DNA of 47,593 nucleotides from JAKFEW01 sp036675505 (GCA_036675505.1 JAKFEW010000071.1:1-47593); one strand, 5' to 3'. Counted from the first letter of the stretch, positions 8,584 to 17,170 are shown. Notes: a model not told the origin generated them from the sequence alone. Made by a program: numbers and translations.

Positions 8584-9087
8584 ATGACCCAGCCATCGGA
8601 CCCCATCAAGACGCGCGTAGCGGGCGTGACCTTCGACAACCGCGACGGAACGCCTCGCCAGCCGTTCATTCGCAAGGTCAAGAAGGACGACCGGCTCACG
8701 CTGTGCCGCGAGGCCGACAACCCCTTCGACCCGAACGCGATCGCCGTCTCCTGGGCGGACCCGGCCGGCGACCAGCACCAGCTCGGTTACGTTCCCCGCG
8801 CATTGGCCGGCGTCCTGGCGCCGCTCGTGGACGAGGGCGCGACGCTCACGGCGCTCGCGATCCGCGCGCAGAAGGTGCCGCGTGCCGGCACCTGGGTCAG
8901 GCCCGTCTGGGCGCTGCGCATGGCCCTCTACGGCGACTTCAGCAAGTTGCCGGCGCGCCGCGTGAGCGGCCTGGAGCCCGCGATCACGCAGGCCCTGGCC
9001 GAAGACGCGGCGACGCCGGATCCCGGCTTCGCCCCTGTTTTGGGCGGAACGAAGGCGGGGAGCGCTAGCTCCAGCGGCGCACCGTGA
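8584..9087 (+). CDS. HIRAN-domain protein
   Basis: 167 residues. Residues about 10-115 fit the HIRAN domain: TRVAGVTFDN, then LTLCREADNPFDPNAIAV, then QLGYVPRALAGVLAPLVDEG. This domain binds DNA ends or damaged DNA and is often fused to SNF2 helicases; here it stands alone. The C-terminal 50 residues look disordered (Ala/Ser/Gly-rich). Its 3' end overlaps the convergent Ycf35 gene by 23 bases. Another HIRAN-fused enzyme is not present; the only SNF2 helicase in the window is 29 kb away and has a SWIM domain instead. Confidence 0.8.
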   Translation: MTQPSDPIKTRVAGVTFDNRDGTPRQPFIRKVKKDDRLTLCREADNPFDPNAIAVSWADPAGDQHQLGYVPRALAGVLAPLVDEGATLTALAIRAQKVPRAGTWVRPVWALRMALYGDFSKLPARRVSGLEPAITQALAEDAATPDPGFAPVLGGTKAGSASSSGAP

Positions 9088-9454
9088 CCTTGACGGTCTG
9101 GTCCGCGCCCACGGTCTCCTGAACGACCTGGAAGCCCTGTTTCGCGACCTGCTCGACCACCGTATGGTAGGCGTAGCGCTGCACGACCGGCTGCAGGAAG
9201 TCTTGCTCCTTCAGGCCGCACTCCTGCGTGACGCCCCACCAGTCGGCGACGACCTGGTAGGCACCGTCCGAGGTCTTCTCGAAGCCGATGTCGTAAGCGC
9301 CACCGGGGGACACGACGACGTCGGCCTTGAGCTTCTGGCCCATGTAGCCGCGCACGACGGTATCTTCTTTGTAGGCGTGCTTGAGGTCGCCCAGGGCTTC
9401 CTTGAGCTTCTCCCGGTCGGTGATCCGGGTCCGGACCCGCGTGAAGTGAGACAC
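9065..9454 (-). CDS. Ycf35/DUF1257 family protein
   Basis: 129 residues starting MSHFTRVRTRITDREKLKEAL, the characteristic N-terminus of DUF1257 (Ycf35), a family I associate with cyanobacteria and algal plastids. ADWWGVTQ in the middle and QRYAYHTVVEQVAKQGF near the end also fit. The family function is not established. The start is GTG 9454 with a very strong AGGAGGT 6-7 bases upstream. It lies 100 bases downstream of the AMIN gene on the same strand. It is one of the main taxonomic clues in this window. Confidence 0.88.
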   Translation of the reverse strand: MSHFTRVRTRITDREKLKEALGDLKHAYKEDTVVRGYMGQKLKADVVVSPGGAYDIGFEKTSDGAYQVVADWWGVTQECGLKEQDFLQPVVQRYAYHTVVEQVAKQGFQVVQETVGADQTVKVTVRRWS

Positions 9455-9554
9455 GGTGACACCTCCTATAGGGAACGCGTCGCTACACGTAGACGGACGA
9501 CGCGGCTCGGCCGCACGTTCCCACTACATCATACCCGACCATAACGCGCAGCGA

Positions 9555-10598
9555 TCAAGGGACGGACGGCCAAGTCTCGTTGCCCGTTTCCTCCGTCCCA
9601 CGGGGCGGCGGTATGGGCGTGGGCTCGGCGTCGAACGGCGTCGCGGCCGGCGAAGCGGGTGCGGCGGGCGGCGTCCAGAACGGAATCGGCGTGCGCGTCG
9701 CCGCGGGCGCAGGTGTCGGGCGGCGCGTGCCGGCCGGGCTCGGGAAGAGATCGCGCCACTCGCCGCCAGGGCTCACGGCGGGCGAAGGCGGCGGCGTGCG
9801 GCGGACGGCCGGCGTGGGGATCGTCATGCCCGGCCGCAGGCGCATCTGGATGCCCGGCCGGCCGGTCGGCGTCGGCAGCGGGGTCGGCGTCGCCACCGGC
9901 GGGCGCCAGGCCGGCGTCGGGGTCGCGGCGGGCCGCCAGGCCGGTGTCGGCCGCAGGCTCGGTATGGGCGCCGGGGTCGCCTCGATCAGCGTGGGCGGCG
10001 TGAAGCTCGACGGCTCGGGACCCGGCGAGGGCAGCACGCCTTCCGGGGTCGGCTCGACCTCGCCCGGGCGTGCGGGGGCGAGCGTCACATAGAGCCGCTT
10101 GCCGGTCTGCTGGACCGCGATCAGCGGCTCGTTCTCGGTGGCCGTCTCGATCACCAGGCGAACCGTCGGCGGAATGATCTTGAACTGGGACACGCGCACG
10201 CGCGTCACGAGGTCGTCCTTGATCACGAGCTCGCGGTTGGCCGAATCGAGGCTGGCGCTCGGGATGTCGACCACCAGGCGCGGCGGCGATTTGAGCACGC
10301 GCGTGCTGATTGTGACGGGGCCCGTGATCGTGAGGACGAGCGAATGCCTGGCGCGATCGTAGGTGACGCCATGGATGTGCACCGGCGCGAACACCAGCGG
10401 CGGCGGCGACGAGGCCTGCGCCCGCAGCGGGGCGGAAGCGGGGCGTGGGGAAGTGGGCTTGCCCACGGATGGGGTGATCCCAGCGGAGCCACGGATGGCG
10501 TCAGCTGGGACAGCGGTGCAGGCGAGGACGACGGTGGCCCCAAAGAGGCCCCGCAGCGCGCCCTGGGCGAGTTTGCCCGGCGAGGACGGTTGCGACAT
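9555..10598 (-). CDS. Secreted AMIN-domain protein with long Pro/Thr tail
   Basis: 347 residues. A signal peptide (about 1-35, ending AVPADA) is followed at residues about 70-180 by an AMIN-like domain: VHIHGVTYDRARHSLVLTI, PRLVVDIPSA, VTRVRVSQFK and TVRLVIET. AMIN domains target amidases and secretin-type proteins to septal or envelope sites, and they are frequent in cyanobacteria. The last 160 residues are low-complexity Pro/Thr/Ala with repeated PTPAWRP motifs and no enzyme domain. A periplasmic adaptor that binds the wall is inferred. ATG 10598 is chosen because the signal peptide starts there; upstream residues are unlike protein. Confidence 0.8.
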   Translation of the reverse strand: MSQPSSPGKLAQGALRGLFGATVVLACTAVPADAIRGSAGITPSVGKPTSPRPASAPLRAQASSPPPLVFAPVHIHGVTYDRARHSLVLTITGPVTISTRVLKSPPRLVVDIPSASLDSANRELVIKDDLVTRVRVSQFKIIPPTVRLVIETATENEPLIAVQQTGKRLYVTLAPARPGEVEPTPEGVLPSPGPEPSSFTPPTLIEATPAPIPSLRPTPAWRPAATPTPAWRPPVATPTPLPTPTGRPGIQMRLRPGMTIPTPAVRRTPPPSPAVSPGGEWRDLFPSPAGTRRPTPAPAATRTPIPFWTPPAAPASPAATPFDAEPTPIPPPRGTEETGNETWPSVP

Positions 10599-10604
10599 GC
10601 CGCC

Positions 10605-10610
10605 ATTATA
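10605..10610 (-). promoter_or_regulatory. Perfect -10 hexamer abutting the AMIN start
   Basis: TATAAT reads 10610 to 10605 on the minus strand, only 6 bases before ATG 10598. If it is used, transcription would begin at or next to the start codon, giving a leaderless message. I see no good -35 hexamer at the usual distance. Confidence 0.45.
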
Positions 10611-10645
10611 CCCTCGCCCGCCGCGATGACGAGTGCCATGCGAGT

Positions 10646-10675
10646 TTGACACTCTTTCCGGGGGCGTGATATGCT
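10646..10675 (+). promoter_or_regulatory. Promoter of tRNA-Lys
   Basis: Consensus TTGACA (10646-10651), 18-base spacer, TATGCT (10670-10675), 16 bases before the mature tRNA. Confidence 0.75.
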
Positions 10676-10691
10676 GTGGCACGAAAAGTGG

Positions 10692-10764
<73 letters not shown>

Positions 10765-10783
10765 CTTTTTTTTCCGATGGTCT

Positions 10784-10873
10784 GGGCAGGTGCCTGAGTG
10801 GCTGAAAGGGCATTCCTGGAAAGAATGTAGGCGGCGTCAAGTCGTCTCGGGGGTTCGAATCCCCCCCTGCCCG
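10784..10873 (+). tRNA. tRNA-Ser (GGA)
   Basis: 90 bases with a long variable arm. Acceptor GGGCAGG pairs with CCTGCCC; the anticodon stem CATTC/GAATG encloses CTGGAAA, anticodon GGA. CCA is not encoded. Confidence 0.96.
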
Positions 10874-10892
10874 CTCAACAGCCACCAGATTA

Positions 10893-10919
10893 CCCCCGTC
10901 CGCTGGACGGGGGTTTTTT
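10893..10919 (+). terminator. Rho-independent terminator of the tRNA-Lys/Ser unit
   Basis: A 9-base perfect GC stem (CCCCCGTCC / GGACGGGGG) with a 3-base loop, followed by six T. Confidence 0.92.
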
Positions 10920-10962
10920 GTTGTGTTACACTCTCGTCTCGTCTGCGAAAGCGGACGCCCGC

Positions 10963-11035
<73 letters not shown>

Positions 11036-11045
11036 CCTGCGACCC

Positions 11046-11070
11046 GCGCCCCGCCCACAAGGCGGGGCGC
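11046..11070 (+). terminator. GC hairpin between tRNA-Lys and PNP gene
   Basis: Perfect 10-base stem GCGCCCCGCC / GGCGGGGCGC with a 5-base loop. The tail AATTCTTGG has no T run, so termination may be partial and some transcripts may read into the next gene. Confidence 0.5.
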
Positions 11071-11101
11071 AATTCTTGGAAGTCTTGGAGGATCCCCACC
11101 C

Positions 11102-11956
11102 GTGACCACCACCACGTCGTCCGTTTCCCCCGTCGTCCTCGACGAGCGCAATCGCGTGAAGGAAACCGCGGAGTACATCCGCGCGAAATTTCCCGCCCAA
11201 CCCCAGGTGGCCATTGTCCTGGGCAGCGGCCTCGGCGCGCTGGCGGGCGCACTGGAAGACGCCGTGACGCTTCCGTACGCCGAAATTCCCAATTTCCCGG
11301 TCTCGACCGCGCCCGGCCACGCCGGCAACCTCGTCCTCGGCTGCCTCGAGGGCAAGCAGGTGATGGTCATGCAAGGGCGTTTCCACGTCTACGAAGGCTA
11401 CACCCAGCAGCAGGTCGCGTTCCCCGTCCGCGTGATGCGCGCACTCGGCATCGAGACGCTCGTCGTCACCTGCGCCACCGGCGGCCTGAACTTCCGGTTC
11501 GAAGCCGGCGACCTCATGCTGATCGTCGACCACATCAACCTGACGGGCTCGAACCCCTTGATGGGGCCGAACGATCCCGAGGTCGGCGAGCGCTTCCCGG
11601 TCATGTTCGACGCCTACCGGCCCGAGCTCATCCAGGCGGCCAGGCGTGTCGCGCTGCGCGAGGGCATCGCCCTGCGCGAGGGCGTGTACGCGGGCATCAC
11701 CGGCCCGGCGTTCTTCACCAAGGCCGAGCTGCGCTACCTCATCAAGATTGGCGCGGATTCGATCGGCATGTCGACCGTGCCTGAGGTGATCGCGGCCACC
11801 CACGCGGGTATCAAGGTCCTGGGGATCGCCACGATCTCGGATATGGCGATTCCCGACTCCGGCCACCACGCGACCGAGCAGGAAGTCCTCGAGGTCGCGC
11901 ACCGTGTCGGCCCGAAGCTCCAGCGCCTCGTGCGGGGCGTCCTGGCGGAGCTCTAA
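11102..11956 (+). CDS. Purine nucleoside phosphorylase (class I) with altered base-recognition residues
   Basis: 284 residues of the trimeric PNP/MTAP family, which splits purine nucleosides with phosphate. The phosphate and ribose sites are intact: GSGLG at 41-45, QGRFHVYEGY with His95, and MSTVPE (Ser224). The base-recognition pocket is not typical. The family block GPSFET reads GPAFFT, so the Glu that pairs with guanine or hypoxanthine (Glu201 in human PNP) is Phe205; the Asn equivalent to human Asn243 is Asp247; and the TNAAGG block is TCATGG. Asp at the Asn243 position also occurs in MTAP, an adenine-specific enzyme. Preference for 6-aminopurines is inferred. GTG 11102 has GGAGGATC upstream. 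Confidence 0.9.
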   Translation: MTTTTSSVSPVVLDERNRVKETAEYIRAKFPAQPQVAIVLGSGLGALAGALEDAVTLPYAEIPNFPVSTAPGHAGNLVLGCLEGKQVMVMQGRFHVYEGYTQQQVAFPVRVMRALGIETLVVTCATGGLNFRFEAGDLMLIVDHINLTGSNPLMGPNDPEVGERFPVMFDAYRPELIQAARRVALREGIALREGVYAGITGPAFFTKAELRYLIKIGADSIGMSTVPEVIAATHAGIKVLGIATISDMAIPDSGHHATEQEVLEVAHRVGPKLQRLVRGVLAEL

Positions 11957-11974
11957 CCCCCGGGAGAGTTCACT

Positions 11975-13177
11975 CTGCGCGCCCTCACCTGGCCTCTGTC
12001 CGACCGCGCCCGCGGCATTTTGATCCTCGCGCTGCTGGCCCTGGGCGTGGCGGCCGTGGTCGTGCTCGGCAAAACGCTCACGCCCTTTTACATCGCGTTC
12101 GCGCTCGTCTACCTGCTCAATCCGGCGGTCAGCTGGCTGGCGCGTCAACGCGTGGGCGCGTGGGCGATCGGCCGCTTCGGCGCGATCGTCACGGTGTACC
12201 TGGCGTTCGTGCTCGTGCTCTGGTTCATCGGGCTCTTCGTGCTGCCGCAGCTCTACCACGAGTTCGCGCGGCTCGCGCAAATCCTGCCGAAACAGTTCCT
12301 CGATTTCGAGCGGAACGTCCTGCCTGAACTGGTGATCACCTGGCAGGGCCACCTCGACGAATACAACGTCCCGTTCGACATCAAGGGCTCGCTGCAAGAC
12401 GGGCTCACCAGCTTCGTCGAAGGCGTCAAGGGCGAGGTCATGGAGCTCGCCAAACGGGCGAAGGACCTGATCACGGGCGTTTTCTCGGCGATCCTGATGT
12501 TGGTGCTCGTCTTCATGTTGACGGGCTTCTTGCTCTACGACCTGCCGCGCCTGCAGGCCTGGCTCTCGCGCCTGGTGCCGGACTCCTACCGCCAGGGCAC
12601 GATGAACTTGATGCGCGACATCGACCGCGGCCTCGCGGGCGCGGTGCGCGGCCAGATCGGCGTGTGCATCGTCAACGGCGTGCTCACCACGATCGGGCTC
12701 CTGGCGCTCAACGTGAAGTTCGCGATCACGCTGGGCGTGCTCGCCGCCGTGTTCAGCCTGATCCCGGTCTTCGGTACGCTCGTCAGCTCGATCCCGATCG
12801 TGCTCGTGGCGCTCACCAATTCGCTCGCGACCGGCGTGATCGCGCTGCTGTGGATCCTGGGCATCCACCTGCTCGAGGCGAACGTCCTCAACCCGAACAT
12901 CATCGGCCACAATGCCGAGCTGCACCCCGCGCTGGTCGTGCTCGCGCTGCTGATCGGCGAGCACTACGGCGGCGCGGCCGGGCTGTTGATCGCCGTGCCG
13001 CTCGCGACGGTCGTCCGGGCCGTCCTCACCTATACGCTGGGACGCCTGCTGTTTCCGCCGATCGAGCCCCCCCAGGAGCCGCCCACCGAGCATATCGTCG
13101 ACACCCACGACGTGCTCGAGCTGCACCTGCATTCCGACGATGGCCGCCAGGCGCCGTTCTCACCAGAAGGCGCCTGA
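11975..13177 (+). CDS. AI-2E family transporter (PerM-type membrane protein)
   Basis: About 400 residues with the family layout: two N-terminal helices, a helix and long soluble segment (about 95-170), then five more helices. VFSLIPVFGTLVSSIPIVL and LEANVLNPNIIG are typical late-family motifs. The C-terminal tail is acidic and soluble. Substrate unknown; members export small solutes or signals. The first ATG-like codon visible is TTG 12020, but that begins inside the first helix. The frame extends back to CTG 11975, 7 bases after GGGAGAG, giving a sensible N-terminus (LRALTWPLSDRARG). I favour the rare CTG start. Confidence 0.85.
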   Translation: MRALTWPLSDRARGILILALLALGVAAVVVLGKTLTPFYIAFALVYLLNPAVSWLARQRVGAWAIGRFGAIVTVYLAFVLVLWFIGLFVLPQLYHEFARLAQILPKQFLDFERNVLPELVITWQGHLDEYNVPFDIKGSLQDGLTSFVEGVKGEVMELAKRAKDLITGVFSAILMLVLVFMLTGFLLYDLPRLQAWLSRLVPDSYRQGTMNLMRDIDRGLAGAVRGQIGVCIVNGVLTTIGLLALNVKFAITLGVLAAVFSLIPVFGTLVSSIPIVLVALTNSLATGVIALLWILGIHLLEANVLNPNIIGHNAELHPALVVLALLIGEHYGGAAGLLIAVPLATVVRAVLTYTLGRLLFPPIEPPQEPPTEHIVDTHDVLELHLHSDDGRQAPFSPEGA

Positions 13178-13189
13178 GAACCTCGAGGC

Positions 13190-14269
13190 CTAATTCCCCA
13201 GCACTTCGACGATCGCACGATCGGGGTGGGCGTAAAGCTCGAAGTCTTCGCCCACCAGCCGGCCGTCCCGGCACAGGCGCAGCACCGGGCGCTGGTGCAT
13301 GCCCTTGTCGATGCGCACCACCACGCCTTCCTCGCCCGTGTTCAGGCGGACGGTGGAGCCGAGCGGGTACGGCGCCACGATCTCGAGGAAGGTCTGCACC
13401 ATTTCGAGGGAGAAGAGCCGGCCGCAGGAGCCCATCAGGTATTCCAGGGCCTCGTGCGGCAACGCCTTGAAGCCGTAGGCCTTGCTGGTGATCAGGCGAT
13501 CGTAGGTGTCGGTGATGGCGCAGATCTGCGCGAATTGGTGGATCTCGGCTCCCGCGAGGCCCTTCGGGTAGCCTGACCCATCCCAGTGCTCGTGGTGCTG
13601 CAACGCCACGATCTTGGTGTGGGCCGAAAACGAGCCGCCCATCGACTGGAGCAGCGCGTAGCCCCCGCGGGTGTGCTTCTGGTACTCCACGCGCTCCTCA
13701 TCGGTGAGCTGGCGATCGGGGTCGCGCAGGTTCTCAGGCAGCACCAGCTTGCCGATGTCGTGCAGCATCAGGCCGATCGCGAGGTCGACCAGCTGGTTGT
13801 GGGGCACGTGCAGCTTGCGTGCCAGCGCCATGCCGAGGATCGCGACGTTCACGCTGTGCGCGAAGGTGTAGCCGTCGTTCGAGCGCAGCTCGGCCATCTG
13901 GAAGCACAGGTCCTTGCACGACATGATCTCGTTCGTGATCGAGGAGGCCGCGACATACAGCGCCCGGCGACCCGACCAGTCGTGCACGAACTTCGAGCCG
14001 CGGATGTTCAGCAGATGGCTGAACGCTTCCTTGACCGCGCACTGCGCCTCGACGCGCGTTTGCTCGCTCACGAGGTCGACCGGCAGCACCTGGCTCGGGT
14101 CGCGCGGATCGTCGACGTAGAGCGCCTCGAAGCCCATCTCGCGCAGGTGGTCGAGGTAATCGCCCGACAGCTCCGTGCCGCGGTGCAGCAGCACGCGCCC
14201 GTCGCCGGCGTAGAGGGTCCGCCCGAGCGTCAGGGGCGGCGCGATCGCATCGAGGGTCATGGCGCGCAT
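13190..14269 (-). CDS. HD-GYP cyclic-di-GMP phosphodiesterase
   Basis: 359 residues. An N-terminal domain (1-60, like DUF3391) precedes a metal-dependent HD-GYP domain with HD at 170-171 (LMLHDIGK) and HHEHWDGSGYP at 225-234. These are the full motifs needed to hydrolyse c-di-GMP. The last 60 residues form a small beta-rich domain (GSTVRLNTGEEGVVVRI) that could be regulatory. No sensor or membrane segment is present. It lies 88 bases downstream of the M16 pair on the same strand. MshEN-like receptor gene at 17416 is the other c-di-GMP element nearby. ATG 14260 is an alternative start. Confidence 0.92.
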   Translation of the reverse strand: MRAMTLDAIAPPLTLGRTLYAGDGRVLLHRGTELSGDYLDHLREMGFEALYVDDPRDPSQVLPVDLVSEQTRVEAQCAVKEAFSHLLNIRGSKFVHDWSGRRALYVAASSITNEIMSCKDLCFQMAELRSNDGYTFAHSVNVAILGMALARKLHVPHNQLVDLAIGLMLHDIGKLVLPENLRDPDRQLTDEERVEYQKHTRGGYALLQSMGGSFSAHTKIVALQHHEHWDGSGYPKGLAGAEIHQFAQICAITDTYDRLITSKAYGFKALPHEALEYLMGSCGRLFSLEMVQTFLEIVAPYPLGSTVRLNTGEEGVVVRIDKGMHQRPVLRLCRDGRLVGEDFELYAHPDRAIVEVLGN

Positions 14270-14357
14270 GGCTAGTCCCCGGCTCCTGATGGCGGCCGCC
14301 GCTACGAGGCTGGTCGCCTGCTCGTTATTCCCTACAAACCCGAGCTTCTACCGAGCG

Positions 14358-15794
14358 TTATTCGACCAGGCTCGCCCGGGTCAGGCGCCGCACCTCGCCC
14401 AGCCCGGCGAGTTGGGGCGCGAGCTCCTTGGCCTTGCCGACCACGACGAGGTGCCAGGCGTCCGTGGGCACCCACCGCCGCGCGATCGCCTGCACCGCCG
14501 CCGCGTCGACGGCGCGGATGCGCTCGCGGTAGCGCGCGAAGTCATCCGCGGGCAGGCCGAAGAGCGCGGCGTCGCTCAGCTCATCGGCTATCTGGGTGTT
14601 GGTCTCGAAGCGCATCGGGAACGCGCCCGCGAGGTGGGCGCGGGTGTTCGCGAGCTCGGCCAGGCCTACCGGCTGCTCGCGGATCTCGCGCAGGATCGCG
14701 AGCATCCGATCGACCGCCTGGCGGGTGGTCTCGGTCCGCGTGTTGAGGCGCGCGACGAAGAGGCCACCGTCGCGCATCGTCTGGAACCGGCTGCCGGCGC
14801 CGTAGGCGAGGCCCGCCTTGTCGCGAATCTCCTGGTTCAGGCGCGAGGTGAAGTCGCCGCCGAGGATGAAGTTCATGACGTCGAGCGCCGGGCGGTCGGG
14901 ATCGCGCCGGGCCGGGCCGGGGGCGCCGAGGCGCACGTAGCTCTGGTTCACGTTCATGTCGACCAGCCAGACGATCGGCCGGGTCGGGGCCGCGGGCGCC
15001 GCCTGCGGTCCTTCCGCGCCGGCCGGGTTCTTGGCCTTGCTGCCCCAGGCCCCGAGCGCCCGCTCGAGCAGGCCACGGGTCTCACCAGGCTCGACGTCGC
15101 CCACCACGAAGGCCTGGGTGTGCTCGGGCCGGTACCAGCGCGCATAAAAGCTTTGCACCTGGGGGCGCCGCAAGGCACCCAGCGCCTTGCGCGACGGCGG
15201 GCGCCCGTAGGGATGGCCGGCGAGGGTCACGCGGCGGATGGCGAGCGCCGCCACCTCGTCGCCGTCGTCGAGCGCCGCCTCGAGGTCCGCCGCCTGCTCG
15301 GCGGCCAGGCTCTTGAGCTCGCGCGCGTCGAGCGCCGGGCGCGTGAGCACGTCGGCCAGCAGGCCGAGCCCCTTGCTTAGGTCGCGTCGCAGGACCTGCA
15401 TCGTCAGCGTGGCCGCGTCGTCGGTGGTCTCCACCTCCAGCGTGCCGCCCGTCGCGTCGATCGCCTCGGCCAGGGCCGGCGCCGAGCGGCCGCCGGCGCC
15501 GCGCCTGAGCAGCGCCGCCGTGACCTCCGCGAGGCCGGCGCGGCCGGTCTCGTCGAGGCGATCGCCGGCGCGCACCACCACGCGCACGGTCACGATCGGC
15601 AGGTGCGCCCGGCGCACCACCGAGGCCGTGAGGCCGTTCGGCAGCACGAAGCGGGCGGGCGCGGGCAGGGCGAAGGGCCGCGGCGTCGGCTCGACCGCCG
15701 CGGCCTCCTCGGCCGGCAGGTGGGCGCGCGAGGCGGCGCAGCCAGCCAGGACGGCGAGGAGCACGCCCGCCTGGACGAGGCGCTGGATCGTCAC
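14358..15794 (-). CDS. M16-family lipoprotein lacking the zinc motif
   Basis: 478 residues. Lipobox LAGC (Cys19) predicts membrane anchoring. The rest is a two-domain M16 fold: FVLPNGLTASVVRRAHLPIVTVRVVVRAG at the start and DKAGLAYGAGS in the second half. In place of the HxxEH zinc motif it has GLAEVTAAL, so it cannot bind the catalytic zinc. It should be the non-catalytic partner of the gene just upstream, as in mitochondrial processing peptidase heterodimers. The start is GTG 15794, overlapping the partner's TAG by one base, so translation is probably coupled. Confidence 0.9.
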   Translation of the reverse strand: MTIQRLVQAGVLLAVLAGCAASRAHLPAEEAAAVEPTPRPFALPAPARFVLPNGLTASVVRRAHLPIVTVRVVVRAGDRLDETGRAGLAEVTAALLRRGAGGRSAPALAEAIDATGGTLEVETTDDAATLTMQVLRRDLSKGLGLLADVLTRPALDARELKSLAAEQAADLEAALDDGDEVAALAIRRVTLAGHPYGRPPSRKALGALRRPQVQSFYARWYRPEHTQAFVVGDVEPGETRGLLERALGAWGSKAKNPAGAEGPQAAPAAPTRPIVWLVDMNVNQSYVRLGAPGPARRDPDRPALDVMNFILGGDFTSRLNQEIRDKAGLAYGAGSRFQTMRDGGLFVARLNTRTETTRQAVDRMLAILREIREQPVGLAELANTRAHLAGAFPMRFETNTQIADELSDAALFGLPADDFARYRERIRAVDAAAVQAIARRWVPTDAWHLVVVGKAKELAPQLAGLGEVRRLTRASLVE

Positions 15795-17170
15795 TACTTG
15801 TCCTCCTTGGTGGCCGGCCGGACCGTGATGACGGCGCGGTTCGAGCGAGCCAGGTAGCCGGCCGCGACGCGCTTCACGTCAGCCGCCGTGACCGCCCGCA
15901 GGCGCGCCAGGTCGGCGCCCGGATCCGGGTCGCCGGTCAAGCTGCTCTTGCGGCCGATCGCCTCGGCGAGGCCCTCGGCGGACTCCCGCGCGAACATCAA
16001 CGACGCCTCGGCCGCCGCGAGCGCCTTCGCGACCTCGCGGGCGGTCGGGCCTTCGCGGCGGATCCGGCCGAGCTCCCCGTCGAGCGCCGCCTCGGCCCGG
16101 GCCGGTGCCACGCCCGGCATCGGCAGCGCCGCCACGTAGAGCGTGCTGCCGTCCTTGCCTTCATCGAGGCCGGCGTCGATCTCGCGCGCCAGCTTGGCGC
16201 GGTAGACCAGCGCCTGGTGCAGCCTGGACGACTCGCCGCGCGCGAGGATCGAGGCCAGGATGGTCAGGGCCGGGAGGTCGGCATGGCCCGCGGCGGGCAG
16301 CCGGTAGCCCGCCAGCACGACGGGATTGGCGACCGGCCGCAGCAGCTCGGCGCGGCGCTCGCCCGGCAGGTCCGGCTCGCGCGTGGGGTTGCGCGGCACC
16401 TTGTCGACCGGCTGGATGGCGCCGAAGTGGCGCTCGGCCAGGGCGATGGCGGCGGCCGGCTCGAAATCGCCGGTCACCACCAGCAGCGCGTTGTTCGGCC
16501 GGTAATAGGCGCGGTAGTAGGCCACGATCTCGTCGCGGCTGACGGCGTCGAGGTCGCTGACCCAGCCGCCGACCGGCCAGTGGTACGAATGCGCGAGCCA
16601 GGTGAGCGAGGGCAGCAGGTCCCAGGCCGCGCCGATCGGGGAGTTGTCGCTGCTGCCGCGCAGCTCCTCCTTCACGACCTCTTTCTCGCTCACGAGCTTT
16701 TCGGCCGGGATGAGCGCGCCGGTCATCCGGTCGGCCTCCAGGTCGAAGGCCAGCCCCAGGTGCTCGCTCGCCAGCACCTCGTGGTAGGCCGTGAAATCGG
16801 CGGTGGTGAAGGCGTTGTTCTGGCCGCCGTGGCGCACGAGCTGGCGATCGAACTCGCCCGGGCCGTACTTGGCGGCGCCCTGGAACATCATGTGCTCGAG
16901 CAGGTGGCTCGAGCCCGTCAGGCCGGGCCGCTCGTCCTTGCTGCCCACCTGGTACCAGACCTGCACGGCCACCACCGGCGCCTTGTGGTCCTCGTGCATG
17001 AGCAGCCGCAGGCCGTTGGCGAGGCGGTGCTCCTGGACGGGCACGCGGGTATCGGCCGTGCCCTGAGCGGCGCCCGGCGCCGCGGCGGCCAGGACGAGCG
17101 CGATGGCGAGCGATGAAATCGGGCGAAGCGGAAGCAAGCGATCCTCACGTGGTGCGAGTGGGCAGGTCAT
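15794..17170 (-). CDS. M16-family zinc peptidase, catalytic partner
   Basis: 458 residues from ATG 17170. The signal peptide (about 1-36) ends near GAAQG. The inverted zinc motif is HLLEHMMF (His89, Glu92, His93), and the downstream glutamate ligand lies in EKEVVKEE. The second half has the usual AGYRLPAAG and ARGESSRL blocks. It is an insulinase-like secreted or periplasmic peptidase, and its partner follows with a one-base overlap. An upstream extension of 12 residues to a GTG is possible but would precede the signal peptide. The promoter at 17248-17276 gives a leader of about 70 bases. Confidence 0.92.
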   Translation of the reverse strand: MTCPLAPREDRLLPLRPISSLAIALVLAAAAPGAAQGTADTRVPVQEHRLANGLRLLMHEDHKAPVVAVQVWYQVGSKDERPGLTGSSHLLEHMMFQGAAKYGPGEFDRQLVRHGGQNNAFTTADFTAYHEVLASEHLGLAFDLEADRMTGALIPAEKLVSEKEVVKEELRGSSDNSPIGAAWDLLPSLTWLAHSYHWPVGGWVSDLDAVSRDEIVAYYRAYYRPNNALLVVTGDFEPAAAIALAERHFGAIQPVDKVPRNPTREPDLPGERRAELLRPVANPVVLAGYRLPAAGHADLPALTILASILARGESSRLHQALVYRAKLAREIDAGLDEGKDGSTLYVAALPMPGVAPARAEAALDGELGRIRREGPTAREVAKALAAAEASLMFARESAEGLAEAIGRKSSLTGDPDPGADLARLRAVTAADVKRVAAGYLARSNRAVITVRPATKEDK

